A stretch of DNA of 64,000 nucleotides from Annulohypoxylon bovei var. microspora (GCA_022836615.1 MU405364.1:25178-89177); one strand, 5' to 3'; positions 9,732-21,589 are shown, counted from the stretch's first letter. A program made the numbers and translations. Notes: a model not told the origin generated them from the sequence alone.

Positions 9732-11551
9732 ATGTGGCGGCGTACCTATCTGCTTCTTGTTCTGGTACGGCTTTGGTTTGCTCTTTCGCCGAGTTATCTT
9801 CACCCGGATGAGAATTTCCAAGGGCCCGAGGTCATTGCTGGTAAGCAGACTCGAAGCTTGACCCCACTCACCGTGGTTATATACAGACTGACGAGTTCCT
9901 GCGCGTGCTTGTAGGCCAGATCTTCAGCTACCCGGTCCGACTAACCTGGGAATTTACGAGTGATCACCCTATACGCAGCGTCTTTCCGCTATGGCCGGTT
10001 TACGGGTTACCTATGCTCCTATTACGATGGCTGTGGGTTGGTAATGGCAACGACGGCGAGATACCACCGATTCATGTGTTTTGGACGTTGCGCGTCCTGA
10101 TGTTTCTCATCAGCTTCGTTCTAGAGGATTGGGCTATTCATGAACTGGTTCAGTCTCACTCGCGATGGCACCGTCAAGTTGCCAAGTTGCTAGTCGCGTC
10201 TTCGTATGTGACTTGGACTTTTCAGACTCATACCTTCTCCAACTCGATCGAGACTCTTGCGGTTGCATGGTGCTTGGTACTCGTCGAGCGCATTCTTGAG
10301 GCTTCGGTAAGTTGGAAGCACCAAGGGTTCTCTGTGTCCGGACGTGTTGGTTAATCCCTGGACTATTGCAGACTTCTTCCCTGGCGGCATCAACGGTCCT
10401 CGGAATCGTAGCTGTCTTCGGCGTTTTTAATAGGATCACTTTTCCTGCGTTCTTACTTATTCCTGGACTTCGATTAATACCCCACTTTATAAAGAAGTAA
10501 GTCTTGTTTTCTAGGGGCCTCTGCGAGGGCACTTCCCCTTTATTTTGCTTTACTCATAGCGTGTTGGTTTGCTAACCTGTCTCTTTCTTTGGTAAGACCT
10601 TTATCTCTTCTCGTCATGACAGCTTCTGGGCTTTTGACGTGTTTAATCGCTATCTCGCTTGACACATCCTTCTACACTCCGCATTCCATTTACTGGTCGG
10701 ATCTTTACCGTCATCCTGTAATCACGCCGTTGAATAATCTGCAATATAACCTCTCACCTTCGAATTTGGCGGAGCACGGGTTGCATCCCTGGTATCAACA
10801 TATCTTGATAAACATTCCATTGCTTATAGGACCAGCCGTGGCGCTCCTATTTATAAGGCCGCATCTGACCTTGAGGCTTTCATCAGCAATATCTGGCGTG
10901 TTCGTTCTATCGATATTCCAACATCAGGAAGCCCGGTTCTTGCTTCCTAGTATACCGCTCCTCCTCTCATCCCTACGACTTCCGAAGAATTCAAAGTATT
11001 TGAATGTCTGGATCAGTGCCTGGGTGGGCTTCAATGTGATTCTCGGCCTACTTATGGGGGTGTACCACCAGGGTGGCATCGTGCCGGCTCAAGTATTTTT
11101 GAGCAATCAACCGGACGCGACACAGGCTATATGGTGGAAGACATATATGCCACCGATATGGCTTCTGAATGGTAAGAATGCGGTTCTACGGACTAGGGAT
11201 GTGGCGGGAATGGAGGGAAATGAACTACTAGAAGAGTTAGAGCGGATAGCGACCTGTGATACACCGGCCGACCGGAGGAGCCTTGAATACCTCAAGGAGC
11301 CGAACGGCACATATCTCATCGCGCCACTTTCATCGACATGGCTGGATCCGTATTTAGACAACAAGGGTTTGGAGGGGCTTAGGTTTCGGGAAGTTTGGAG
11401 GCATACCAAACACATCAACCTGGACGATTTGGATTGGGCGGAGGACGGGGTATGGCCTACTTTGACGAGAGTGGTTGGTAGGCGAGGTCTAGCCGCTTGG
11501 AGAGTAACCAGGAGCTGCGGTCGTCCCGCCAGATATATCGACAAGTTTTAA
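9732..11551 (+). CDS. SMP3: GPI mannosyltransferase 4 (Smp3, PIG-Z family)
   Basis: ER dolichol-phosphate-mannose-dependent enzyme (glycosyltransferase family 22) that adds the fourth mannose to the GPI precursor, an essential step in yeasts because later ethanolamine phosphate addition depends on it. Inferred exons: 9732-9840, 9915-10306, 10372-10496, 10597-11551, giving 526 residues (yeast 516). The start is the only ATG in the frame upstream of the motif. Residues 24-30 are HPDENFQ, the lumenal loop-1 motif of the GPI mannosyltransferases. EFTSDHPIRSVFPLWPVYG follows after the first intron; exon 2 ends with HTFSNSIETLAVAWCLVL; exon 3 has VFNRITFPAFLLIPG; exon 4 contains HPWYQHILINIPLLIGPA and HQEARFLLP, both family signatures. 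Polytopic membrane protein. Downstream neighbour of LAS21 on the same strand. Confidence 0.92.
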
Positions 11552-12163
11552 ATATAATAATGTCCATCTACAGCGCCTGTCTGTCGTAGATTCCCGATTA
11601 TTTATGGATCCGTTATGAGCTTGCTATTCAACGTGACCTCGAGGTTTCCCTTTAGTATCCGAGTAAGTGTGTGGCTTAATCACTAATGTATAGGCCTATC
11701 ATTCCATTACTACTAAACCCTTGATGTGTTATTAACTACAGCATAAATAAGAATTCATAAGCAGGCAAAGTATATGGACCTAGCCGACGAAGTGGTCTCA
11801 ACAGAATCCCCAGTCTCAGTAGAACCCCCCAACTATACCTAGTAGGTATGTATTTGCTATATGTGACATGTACTACTTCTAATTACATCTTGTACTTACT
11901 AACTGCCTAAGTAGATATATTTACTTACATAGGCTGAGGGGAAAATGGATATCCCGACGCGACCGTTAGGCTCTAACGTTGAGCCAATCAAGTTTCGGAT
12001 AGTTTAGTATGATAGTACATTTATGTAATTGGTATGTCAAAGGCTTTAATTGGAAGTTAGACGGCCTGATTTTAATCCAAATGTGATCATTGGATTTTAT
12101 GACCAAGGCCTCTCCTACAAGTGTCCAATCTATCTCAATCCTCGAACCTATACGCATTCCGCA
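11552..12163. other. Intergenic region, SMP3-PET100
   Basis: 612 bp without a supported gene. One perfect 15-bp palindrome, ATACCTA-G-TAGGTAT, lies at 11835-11849. A 63-codon frame on the minus strand (11966-12157) has no family features. Confidence 0.5.
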
Positions 12164-12217
12164 ATGGGCGGCTTAAACTTAGAAGTTTTCAAGGTTGGTA
12201 AACACTGTTCATGATTA

Positions 12218-12251
<34 letters not shown>

Positions 12252-12534
12252 CTGTGCTGTATGCTTACTAGGGCAGTTTGGCATGTATGTCATGTTCCCA
12301 ATCGGCATCATGTACTACTTCGGAACCAACCTCGACGCGCGATTCTCCGTACCCGATTTCTGGCCTAAGCCGGAGCACTCACATACCATACCTTTTGACA
12401 GAGACGAGATTCATGCCGAGATCCAGCGATTACGTGCGCGACGGTTGTACCTTAGGGACAAGAGGCTCGAAAATGAGGCTCGGCAAGCCCCGCCCCCGCC
12501 TTCAGGCGATGATCAGGGAAGCGATAGATCCTAA
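12164..12534 (+). CDS. PET100: Cytochrome c oxidase assembly protein Pet100
   Basis: Small mitochondrial inner-membrane chaperone for assembly of complex IV. Exons 12164-12193 (MGGLNLEVFK) and 12277-12534; 95 residues. The junction yields the conserved start NLEVFK-FGMYVMFPIGIMYY, with the single membrane helix at about 12-27, followed by FGTNLDARFSVPDFWPK and a charged helical tail with IQRLRARRLYLRDKRL. The donor used is GTTGGT, which is unusual, but it is the one that restores the family motif in frame; the nearby GTAAAC at 12198 does not. The 83-bp intron contains a run of 30 T (12220-12249), then a CTTAC branch-like site and the acceptor GGGCAG. Convergent with the TACO1-like gene, 328 bp apart. 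Confidence 0.85.
12220..12249 (+). repeat. T30 homopolymer in the PET100 intron
   Basis: Thirty consecutive T between the donor and the branch/acceptor of the only PET100 intron. It acts as an extreme polypyrimidine tract placed before, rather than after, the likely branch site (TGCTTACT). Its length probably varies between isolates and may be affected by sequencing error. Confidence 0.9.
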
Positions 12535-12862
12535 GAAGTCGAAATCGACCTGACAATAGTAGCATAAGGCTCTGCGAAGGTTTTATGTACGATAATAGGA
12601 TCACTTGGATTGTATCATCCATCGGCATCGGCGGCGTTTCGGGGTACAAAATGGGATTAAGGCATTGAATCAGGATAACACGACCTTTGCATTTTCATAG
12701 TCTTGATTCGAGTACTCTCTGCTCTTCGAAAGAAAGAAAAATGAATGGAAAAGCGGCCGCGGGGAGTCGAATGGGGTTGTCTCGCGATGCATATAGCATG
12801 GTTACCCATATATACTATGGTCTATAAAAACTAGGTACATATTGTACAACAGATGTTACGGA

Positions 12863-13962
12863 TTACATATCGAGGTTATCTTCTATTGATTCCCAAAGCT
12901 CGTCGGATATGGCTCCTTGTTCAACGTTCGCACTTTGGCATTCTGGTGTCAGCATGGACTATTCGCGGAGCTCAGTAGTAGACCATATATACTCACTAGA
13001 TCGCCTGGACTTCAGACTGGTCTCGTAGCGCCACTAAGAGCGAATTTATGGATGTAGCGGTCGTCAGATCATCAAGTATGACTTTATCCGTTGAAGACCA
13101 TATAATATCGGAACTCAAGATCTCTGTGGAGAGTGTTTCGCTCATGGTTTGCGCCACCTTGTGGGTCATATTCGGCTGTGTACAGAGTACGAGGTCGCCA
13201 TTCTCGTCTTGCTCAACGTCTTCGGCGCCTGCTTCGAGCGCTTGCATCATGACCTCATCGAAGTCTTCGCCTTTTCCTTTTAGGATAGTGCGTCCTAACC
13301 TCGTGAACATGAATGCGATCGGTGCCACGTTGCCTCCATACCTCCTGATTGCGCGCCTGACAACTTGCAAGAGGCGTAGCTTATTTTCGGTCTCGATTTC
13401 GATAACAATGGCTATGGATGATGGCATCATGACTTCGATAGTAAGACTCTCAAGATTCGCGCCGGACGAAGATTTGCCCTGGCCTCGTGCGATTGCTACA
13501 TCTATGCTGGACTTGGGCATACCGGCTATAATTGCGACACTAGTCAGATATGTTGGCCATGGTGTGAAGGAGCGTGATCCGCTGCCATGCTAGTTCGTGT
13601 TCGTCAAGTACCTTTCTTTGCAAGTCCAATAACCGTAGCTAGCTGTGAGTTTAGACGCGGGTCAGCGCCAAATACTATCTCGGACTCCATCAGCGCTCAT
13701 TCGTATGGCGATAAGTGATGTTTCATATAAGATACGGACGTTTCGAGTAGAGCGCCAAGTTCTTGGAGAAATTGGTGTTCTGGGTATTTCTCTTTGCGTC
13801 GGCGGCACCCTTCTTATGTCGGATCTTGGACCAACGATTGTGGCCGCTACGGAGTAGCGAACTCGAGGAGAATGACCGGCGACATGCGGTGCATACGATA
13901 TAAGGAGTAGTCGATCGCGGCGCAAGCATTCGACTGGAAAACGATGATAGATAGGTGGACAT
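12863..13962 (-). CDS. YebC/TACO1-type mitochondrial translation factor (Dpc29-like)
   Basis: Homologue of the YebC/TACO1 family; in mitochondria TACO1 supports translation of COX1, and the yeast relative Dpc29 acts in mitochondrial translation. Inferred exons on the minus strand: 13962-13740, 13674-13612, 13525-12997, 12932-12863; 294 residues. Residues 1 to about 38 are Ser/Arg-rich without acidic residues, a mitochondrial presequence. At 40-58 is GHNRWSKIRHKKGAADAKR, the family signature. Exon 2 supplies FGADPRLNSQLATVIGLAKK, and exon 3 supplies AGMPKSSIDVAIARGQGK and IRRYGGNVAP. A short last exon adds YANVEQGAISDELWESIEDN after a 64-bp intron whose acceptor is AAAG; without it the frame stops directly at TAG (12996-12998). 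The junctions are inferred from frame and family motifs. Divergent from LAA1. Confidence 0.88.
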
Positions 13963-14551
13963 ATTTAACTAGTCGTTGATCAACTAGCTATATGTATGCG
14001 CCCAGGATATCGTAAGTTGCAGGTTTCGTTTAATTAAAAAGAGTGCAACGTCTTAGTACTAACATTAAAAGCAAGGGAGCTGCAATGTTGCTAAACGTCG
14101 ATATCTAAATGTTGAAGAACTTAGAAGTGCCTACCTACACACTACATATCACCCTAGCTTAAACTTTAGAAGCTAATATTTTTTTTATAAAAAATAAACC
14201 TGGAAACTTTTATGGATCATCACCAACTGCTTAACCACATATATACATATTATGTATGTACCGAACAACGGGTAGTTAGGGTCGTGAGAATAGAGTGATA
14301 TGATTGGTCTTTAATCTCTTAATCGTGCATGCCCCCCCCCTTAAAGACTTCCAAAGCTCCCAACTTTGAAGAGTACCTAGGTACGCACATACCTAACTCA
14401 GATACATAACATCTATTCCATATTCTATCAATAATTATCCATATCCTCTCTATATTCTATCTACCACTTTTCACAACATTTCTGTCCTTATATAATCCGC
14501 CGCGATCGAAATCTGTCCCAAGCGCACCGTCGAATATATCCATGATCTTCC
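13963..14551. promoter_or_regulatory. Divergent promoter, TACO1-like/LAA1
   Basis: 589 bp between divergent starts. It contains a perfect 12-bp palindrome GTACCTAGGTAC at 14373-14384, a run of C near 14331-14340, and a pyrimidine-rich stretch just before LAA1 typical of fungal core promoters. An ATG at 14542 opens a 49-codon frame (14542-14691) that overlaps the LAA1 start at 14552 out of frame. Confidence 0.45.
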
Positions 14552-17500
14552 ATGTCAGCGCCAAGTTCCCCTCCTCGAGAGTCCAACGGCGCAGCCCAAG
14601 CCGCCGCAGCTCCTCCGCGCCTTTCCTCCACCGCTGCGGCCACCACCAATCCGGAGCTCGATCTTCAGAAACTCCAGTCGCTTCCCGCTGAGCAGCAAGA
14701 TCTATTCTTGCTCAACTTCGTCTCCTCCCTAAGCAAACATGTCCATGACTTATCAGCCGATGACTGCACCGCCCAGCAGTTCTACCTCAAGAAGGAGGTT
14801 TTCCAGATTATCAACCTATCTACGCCCTCTCCTAGTCGAGTGATAAGAGTTAATCTGGGCAAGATACTTGCCTACGTATTCGGTAATGGCGACAGGAAAC
14901 TGCTTTTCGATACCATAAATGAGCTGGTCTCTATAATATCCGGTGGGAAAACTAAGACCGAAACTGAAGTTCGAACGAGACATGCTGCTGTTAGTTGCTT
15001 GGGTGATATCTATGCTGCCGCCGGCGACAGCGCCATTGGTTTGCACCAGTTCGCTTGTGGCGCCCTGGTCAAGGTGCTCAAGTCGTCCCAGACCCATGCC
15101 GGATTGCGCGCCGCTGTCCTCGTTTCCCTGACCAAAATTGTCGGTATGGTACAGACGAGCTTAGACGAAAGTGTCGCCAGGGACATTTGGAAGCAGGCGC
15201 GGAATGCCGCGTCCGGAGACAAGGGCGCTCTGATCATCGTATCTGCTTGCCGCTGTCTAAAGTCATTAGTTAGACATACATCGTGCTTCGAGGATTCGGG
15301 CGACTTCGAGAATCTCAAGTCCACAGTTTTCAAGACCATTGATTCTAGTTCTTCACATGTAAGGCATGCTGCTGCTGATTGTCTCGCTGAGGCCATGGTT
15401 AAAAGCCATTCCGAGCTCGCGCCTAGCACCGGTTCCCTAGCAAAAACCAAGAGGCCGAAGTCCAAACCCCTTAAAAGAGTTTCTACCCAGCAAAGCGTTG
15501 TACTTGACGAAGACGAGGACATTCCTTCGCGTCCTGGCAGCCCGGCACCCGGCAAAAAAGGCCAAGATCTTGTGTTATCGTTAAATGATATATTTAAAAC
15601 TCTCACAACTCAGTATGTTCGACTGTCGACTACAAACAGAGCCAGGGCAGCTATCGGCGTCTGCTATGGAAGGGTTTTGAAGCGGCTGGGAGAGAATTTC
15701 GTCGAAAGCAACTATCTCAAAATTATAGAGAATCTAACTATCGACCTGCTAGGCCATCAGAACATAATCAATAATCGATATAGACTCCTCATCTCACGCC
15801 GAATTGTCGATACCGTCCTTCAGGTCGTAATCGGCCGCAAGATTCTAGGCGAATCGGGTCAAATGGCTGTAGCAAACATGCTCGTGAACGACATATTCAA
15901 GAATTACCCTCAAGCACTCAAGGAACGGCCCGAGCCGACGAAGCATACCCTGATCGCGGCTCTTGGTGCCGTCGCCTCGCTCATCAGGTCCCTTGGATCT
16001 GCTGCAAACAACTTCGCAGAATCCTGCCGAGATGGGCTTCTGCAGGTACTTCAACATCCCAGCTATAGTGTTCAGGTATCCGCTTCGTATTGCATGAAAA
16101 CGTTCGTCTTAGCATGCCCGCAGCAACTCTTGCCGTGTCTTTCTGTTTGTATGAACAGTCTTAGCAGAGAATTGTCTCTGCTTGGAGGCGCGCGAAATTC
16201 ACCGAGACGATGCATCGGTTTCGCTCATGGATTGGCTGCGACTTTAAGTGCTAGCCCGGCTCGCCCGTTATACGGATCCCTTGATATCAACAATCGAGTT
16301 TATTCTATGGCTACCAACCTCCTCAAGTCTAGTGGCCAGTCCGAGCTTCGTGTCTCGAGCACACAAGTCCAGGTTGCTTGGATCCTTCTTGGGGGCCTTA
16401 TGTCTTTGGGACCCAACTTCGTCAAAATCCATCTCTCGCAGCTGCTCGTCCTCTGGAAGAATGCCCTACCAAAACCGTTAGCTAAGGACAATTTCGCTCA
16501 TCGCAACATCCTCGAGGTTTCCTACTTAACCCACGTTAAAGAATGCGCGTTAGGCTCTATCCTCTCGTTTCTTCAGTCTAACAGTCGCCTATTAACAGTT
16601 GATGTATCGAAGCGGATCGCTACCATGCTTCAAAACACCAGCGTATTTCTCAGGATGCTACCTTCGAAGAAAACCACAGACGATATTTCTCAAAGGTTAA
16701 CGCCTGCTTTGCAGTTGCAGGATCTTGATATGATGGTCCAGCGACGAGTCTTGCAATGCTATATCACGCTAGTGAACCAAAGTCCAGCCGGAGGCAGCGA
16801 GGCTCTCTTACAGTCTAACCTCCTTACCTTAGCGATATCTCTGTTTGCCAACCCGGAGAATTATGCGGCCAATTCGTTAAGCTCGTCTATTGCCAATGCC
16901 GCAGGTACTTTCGAGACTATCTGGGACGTCGGCGATAACTCTGGCTTCGGAGTCAACGACCTGGTCCGCGGTTTCGCGGTTAAGAGACTCCCTGGAGAAA
17001 AGGAGGATACAGCCGATAATCCGCAAACAGATGAGACGGATCCGGACGAAATGATCGACGATCTCCTTCTGTCGCCAATTTGCCCTTCGCTAGAGCATGA
17101 CGCCGCTGTGCTCTACGTGGGTGAGCCAGACCCATCCCTGAACCTTCCGGACCCTCCGGCTACCGAAGTAGTGAATATGGCAATCCAGCTATTTGCTTTT
17201 GTCTTCCCTCTTACCCCTGCCAAGGTTCAGGAGAGTGTCCTTGAACAAATTGCCACCTTTATCTCGGCTGGTTCTTTGCAGCGCGACCCTGGTCGTAAAG
17301 CGGCCATCAATGTCAATGTCGCCAGCGCTCTATACCTAACATTGAAGGTTGCAGTCAAGGAGACGCTGTCTTTGCCTGGAAGTGTCACAAACTTAGCGGT
17401 GGAGAAGCTCCTGCAGGAGATGGCTAGGAGCTTTGTGGTTGATCCAGATCAGTACATTCGCAGCCTAGGCTACGGCGCCGTTGCTCGCCTCTGTAACGCG

Positions 17501-20500
17501 TGCGGCAATGCGTTCACTAACCACGAGATCAAGTATTTGGTCGATACTATCGTGAGTGACCGGGAACCTAGTGCTCGCGCGGGATGCGCCATGGCTCTGG
17601 GATCTATCCAGGCGAAGGTGGGTGGCATGGGCGCAGGGTATCATCTTAAGACTATCACCGGTATTTTGATGTCGCTATGCAACGATCCGCACCCGACGGT
17701 ACATTTCTGGGCCCTTGAGGCGTTAGCGGACGCTGCAGATGCTGCGGGACTTGGTTTTTCGCCATACGTATCCGGCACGTTAGGCATGGTATCCCAGCTT
17801 TATCTTTCTGATACTCACCATCCCGAAGTATCTTCTGCCATCTCCATGAGTTTGGAGATGGAACTATCAACTACGGCTGCTATTACACGTTGTGTTGACT
17901 CACTGGTCAACGTTGTGGGGCCGGACTTGCAAGACTCAACCAAATCGCGCGAATTGATACTCACTCTTGTAGACCAGCTACAAAGCGAGGAAGACGTTCT
18001 TGTGCAGCGTGAAAGCTTAGGGTGTCTAGAACATCTCTCCCTATACGCTCCGGGGTATATGGTATTCAGCGATTATGTTAAAACGCTACAAAAGTACCTC
18101 AATTCCGAAAACCCTAGCCTTCGCGATGTCGCAGTCGACGGCCTCTATAATTTGATGAAAAGAGATTCCCGCGATGTACTAGAGGCCGCAGACCCAGGTT
18201 TCGAAGATCAGCTATGGCTCGTCTTAGACGTGTCGCCCAGCCATGATGGAATTCGCAATGTTATCCGAAACTGGTTGCGTCAGACTTCGTTGACAGAGAC
18301 TGGAACTTGGCTTCTTCGTTGTCAAAACGTACTCAAGATGACGCGGCAAAAACCTACTGATGAGTCGCACAGTGTTGTCAGAAGACCAACGGCCGCCATC
18401 GACTTACAGGACGAGGAAGTTGCTGGTTTCGCAGCCGCCGGCATTGCTAAGGATGACAAAGATGTGGTCTCGAGCTCGGAAATGGAGCCTTTGCGCTGGC
18501 AGGTGAGGACATTCGCAATGGGTTGCCTCAACGACATATTCGTGTTGATCGGGAAAGACGTCGCTACAAACGGGGAGTCACCCGCACAGTCTGCTCTCCA
18601 GGCTAGGATTGCTGATGTTATCCGAATGGCTTTTTCGGCTTCGACGTCTAGCGTATTAGAGTTGAGAATATGGGGGTTGAAGATTATTGGTGCTGTTCTG
18701 AGAATGTTTGGCAAAGCGCCAGATCCTGATTTTGACGAAGCAATGCTCCTTGAGCAGTACCAGGCGCAGATCAGCTCGGCCTTGACCCCTGCCTTCGCGG
18801 CAGATTCTTCCCCCGAACTTGCCGCAGAAGCTGTTAACGTTTGCGCCGCATTTATCTCCACCGGCATCGTGACAGACGTTGATCGCATGGGTCGTATCTT
18901 GAAGACGCTCGTCACCGCTCTCGAGAATTTTTCGACCGAGACGGAGAATGTTGGAATCGGCGATCTTAAGGGCTTAAGCTCCAACGCTCAAGTTATGGTC
19001 AAGATGTCAGTCTATTCGGCATGGGCAGACCTACAGGTTGCTAGCTCGGAGCAGAAATACTTGCTCGAAGTGCTGAAACCACATATCGGCACGCTGACAC
19101 CGTTGTGGCTGGCTTCCTTGCGGGAGTTTGCTCGGTTGAGGTTCGAGCCAGATATCTCGATGACCTTGGGTCCTCCCTCTATGTCGGGAAGCCTGGATAC
19201 CATCTACGCAGCCCTCAATAGGGAAACGCTTCTAAAATTCTATCAAGACTCCTGGCTAAAACTCGTTGACGCCATTGCGAGTCTCATTGAGCAAGACAGT
19301 GAGTTCGTTTTCGACGCTCTAGATGGGAAAGAAGCCGACGCGTCAGGCACCAACGGCCAATCTAAAAATGCTGATATCAACTATCGCGATGAGCCGGTCG
19401 CATTTTTCTTCGTCCTTTTCGGGATTGCTTTCGAGGCGCTCGCGACAAGGTCGGGCCAAACCGACTCCTTAGCCACTCAGGAGCAGACGCTTGAAATACT
19501 CCAGGCTCTTAAGAAGATCCTGCACCCGAGCGTCTCAGGCCATGCTATCTACAGGGAAGCTATTTTCTCCGAGACGATGGATTTACTGGATCGCCTCGTC
19601 CTAACGGAGGGTCTCGATGTTCAAGGGGTTATCGTCGAAATTGCCCGCGCCCTTTGCGTCGCTCACCCTTCGGCGAGGAAGCAGGAGCAGTCCGAGGACG
19701 GCGACTTAAGTGAGGATATCGAGCAGTTATTCGAACTCACTAGGATCATTGTTCTCGTCCTTTCCGGGCTATTACCTAACCTGACCGAGGCGAACCAGCC
19801 GGTGCGCCATCTTTTGACCGAGGAGGCCGTTCTTCTTGTAAGGACTGGATTAAATGCTATCGTGGATGCGGCCGAGGTGTTCCCATCTATCATCAAGACA
19901 GATCTTCATGCGTGTATAATCCATATATTCGCTACTATACTCGCGACGCCTTCCTGCCAGGAGATTATTGTTCCTCAAGCACTACCGATATTCAAGAGGT
20001 TCATGGTGAGCATGACCAGTTCTCGTGGCTCGGCGGAGGGGAAGTCTGTCACCGACATGCAGCTACAGGGTTGTCTACGTCGATACCTATCCATCTACCT
20101 GAACGCACAGAAACGCGAAGTTCCTACGTCTTTGCAGTGTGTTAAGAATTGTTTACTTGCCATCACGATTCTCTTTACTGGGGGAAATAATCGGCTAGCG
20201 GCTAGCGATCGTCTCGTCGCTAAATATCTAGATGAAGTGATCGACTGCCTAACAGATCGCATGGTGAGCACCCCTGGCTAATATTTTCCTGTTTCGTTCG
20301 CTGCATTGCTAATTATGTCCCAGACAGCGAAGATCGCGGCGAATTGTATTCGGTCTCTCATGTTGCAGCCCTCTCCCACGCATGCTGACCAATCTATCGC
20401 CCGGTATCTTCTTCCCCGTCTTATCTCTTTCGTGGTCGACACGGAACCGGAGGACCCGGAGGACGCGCGTAAACTTGTAGCGCACACCCTAACGCAGTAT

Positions 20501-20797
20501 GTAGCGACGCTGGGAAGCGGACACACTCAGATTGGAATGTCTGTGGTGGTCCCGGCAGTGCTTTCTCGTGCCGCTAGCGAGGGCGCGGAGGTGTACCACG
20601 AGACGAGCGCAAGATTGCTAGAGCTGGCTTCGGCGGACCAAGCAGGCTTCAGAGGTGTTGTAGCGGCAATGAGCGAGGGCCAAAAGGCCTTCATGGAGGA
20701 GGTGATCCGTTCTGGTCGGCAGACCGGTGGCCCGGCGAAGGATTCCAGTAACACAGGCCAGCCAACTATCGCGTTGAAGATGGACTTTGGAGGCTAA
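14552..20797 (+). CDS. LAA1: Giant HEAT-repeat protein, Laa1/HEATR5 family
   Basis: Member of the Laa1/HEATR5 family; yeast Laa1 is an accessory protein of the AP-1 clathrin adaptor at the trans-Golgi network and endosomes. Exons 14552-20263 and 20324-20797 with a 60-bp intron (GTGAGC..CAG, branch TGCTAAT); 2061 residues, close to yeast Laa1 (about 2000). The N-terminus is Ala/Ser/Pro-rich (about 1-33), followed by QKLQSLPAEQQDLFLLNFVS and helical repeats to the end. Recognisable HEATR5-like blocks are VRTRHAAVSCLGDIYAAAGD, NNRYRLLISRRIVDTV, QVSASYCMKTFVLACPQQLL and REPSARAGCAMALGSIQAK, then VHFWALEALADAADAAGLGF. The C-terminal exon has FRGVVAAMSEGQKAFMEEVI and ends in IALKMDFGG. No catalytic motif is expected. 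Assignment as Laa1 rests on size and repeat layout. Confidence 0.85.
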
Positions 20798-21283
20798 ATA
20801 AGCCCGAGAATACCGTACATATAGGCGAATAGTACCATATTGAATGATGTTTACGTTATCTATGACCTAATTTGCCTGTACTCGGTTTTGAAGGACCAAT
20901 TACTGCAATGCGTAGAATATCACAGCGTACCATGTGGTGAAGCATATTATCCGACAGCAATGTCCACGCCATTTCGTACACACTTTGACACGCTACTCAT
21001 TATAAATGCCAGTCGTTATCAGTAGAATACCATTCGATTACATTAAGTATTTGTTGTTTGGCAGATTGCGTGAAAACGTAAACGCTCACTAATTAATGTC
21101 ACAATTCTAGGACATAGTTATTTCCGACGAGATTCCCTCCTTTTCCCACCCCCTTTTGCCCCATTGACTTCTTTTAGCATGACGAAATAGCCTTTCTAAA
21201 TCTTTACAGGCCCGACCATCTACTCTCCGCAGCTATACCTACATGTATCCACAGCCATCCACACCCGCCTTAGGTCCGTACGC
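20798..21283. other. Intergenic region between convergent genes
   Basis: 486 bp between the LAA1 stop and the stop of the small Cys-rich gene. No gene, tRNA or repeat is evident. Confidence 0.5.
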
Positions 21284-21589
21284 TTAGAAGTCGAACGGCA
21301 GCTCGGGCATCTGGGGTACATCCGGACGCGCAGCCACGATGGGAGGAGGCGCGCACTTCGTAGGCAGGTTGGGGTCGCGCTCTTGCAGGATGGCGGCAGG
21401 GAACGTAGACGGTGCGGGAGCTCCCTCCGAACAGTCGAAGCACTCCTCGTCCAAGGCCGTCGTCATGACTTCGCCCGGGCCGCTGCAGTGGCGGCAACTA
21501 TACAAGTCGGCGATGATGCCGTACGGGCACTCGAATGTGGTGCTCTCGACGCAGCCGCAGCGATAGATAAATTTTACTGAGAAGCACAT
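21284..21589 (-). CDS. Small Cys-rich protein of unknown function
   Basis: 101 residues if started at the ATG complementary to 21587-21589. The protein begins MCFSVKFIYRCGCVESTTFE and continues with CPYGIIADLYSCRHCSG and LDEECFDCSEG, then a Pro/Ala-rich tail ending MPELPFDF. It has about ten cysteines, many as CxC or CxxC pairs, which suggests metal binding. The MCF..Y.CGC start resembles a class of small fungal hypothetical proteins. No signal peptide. Codon third positions are GC-rich, unlike surrounding intergenic DNA, which supports coding. Frames on the other strand here are shorter and arginine/alanine-rich shadows. Function unknown. Confidence 0.55.
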   Translation of the reverse strand: MCFSVKFIYRCGCVESTTFECPYGIIADLYSCRHCSGPGEVMTTALDEECFDCSEGAPAPSTFPAAILQERDPNLPTKCAPPPIVAARPDVPQMPELPFDF

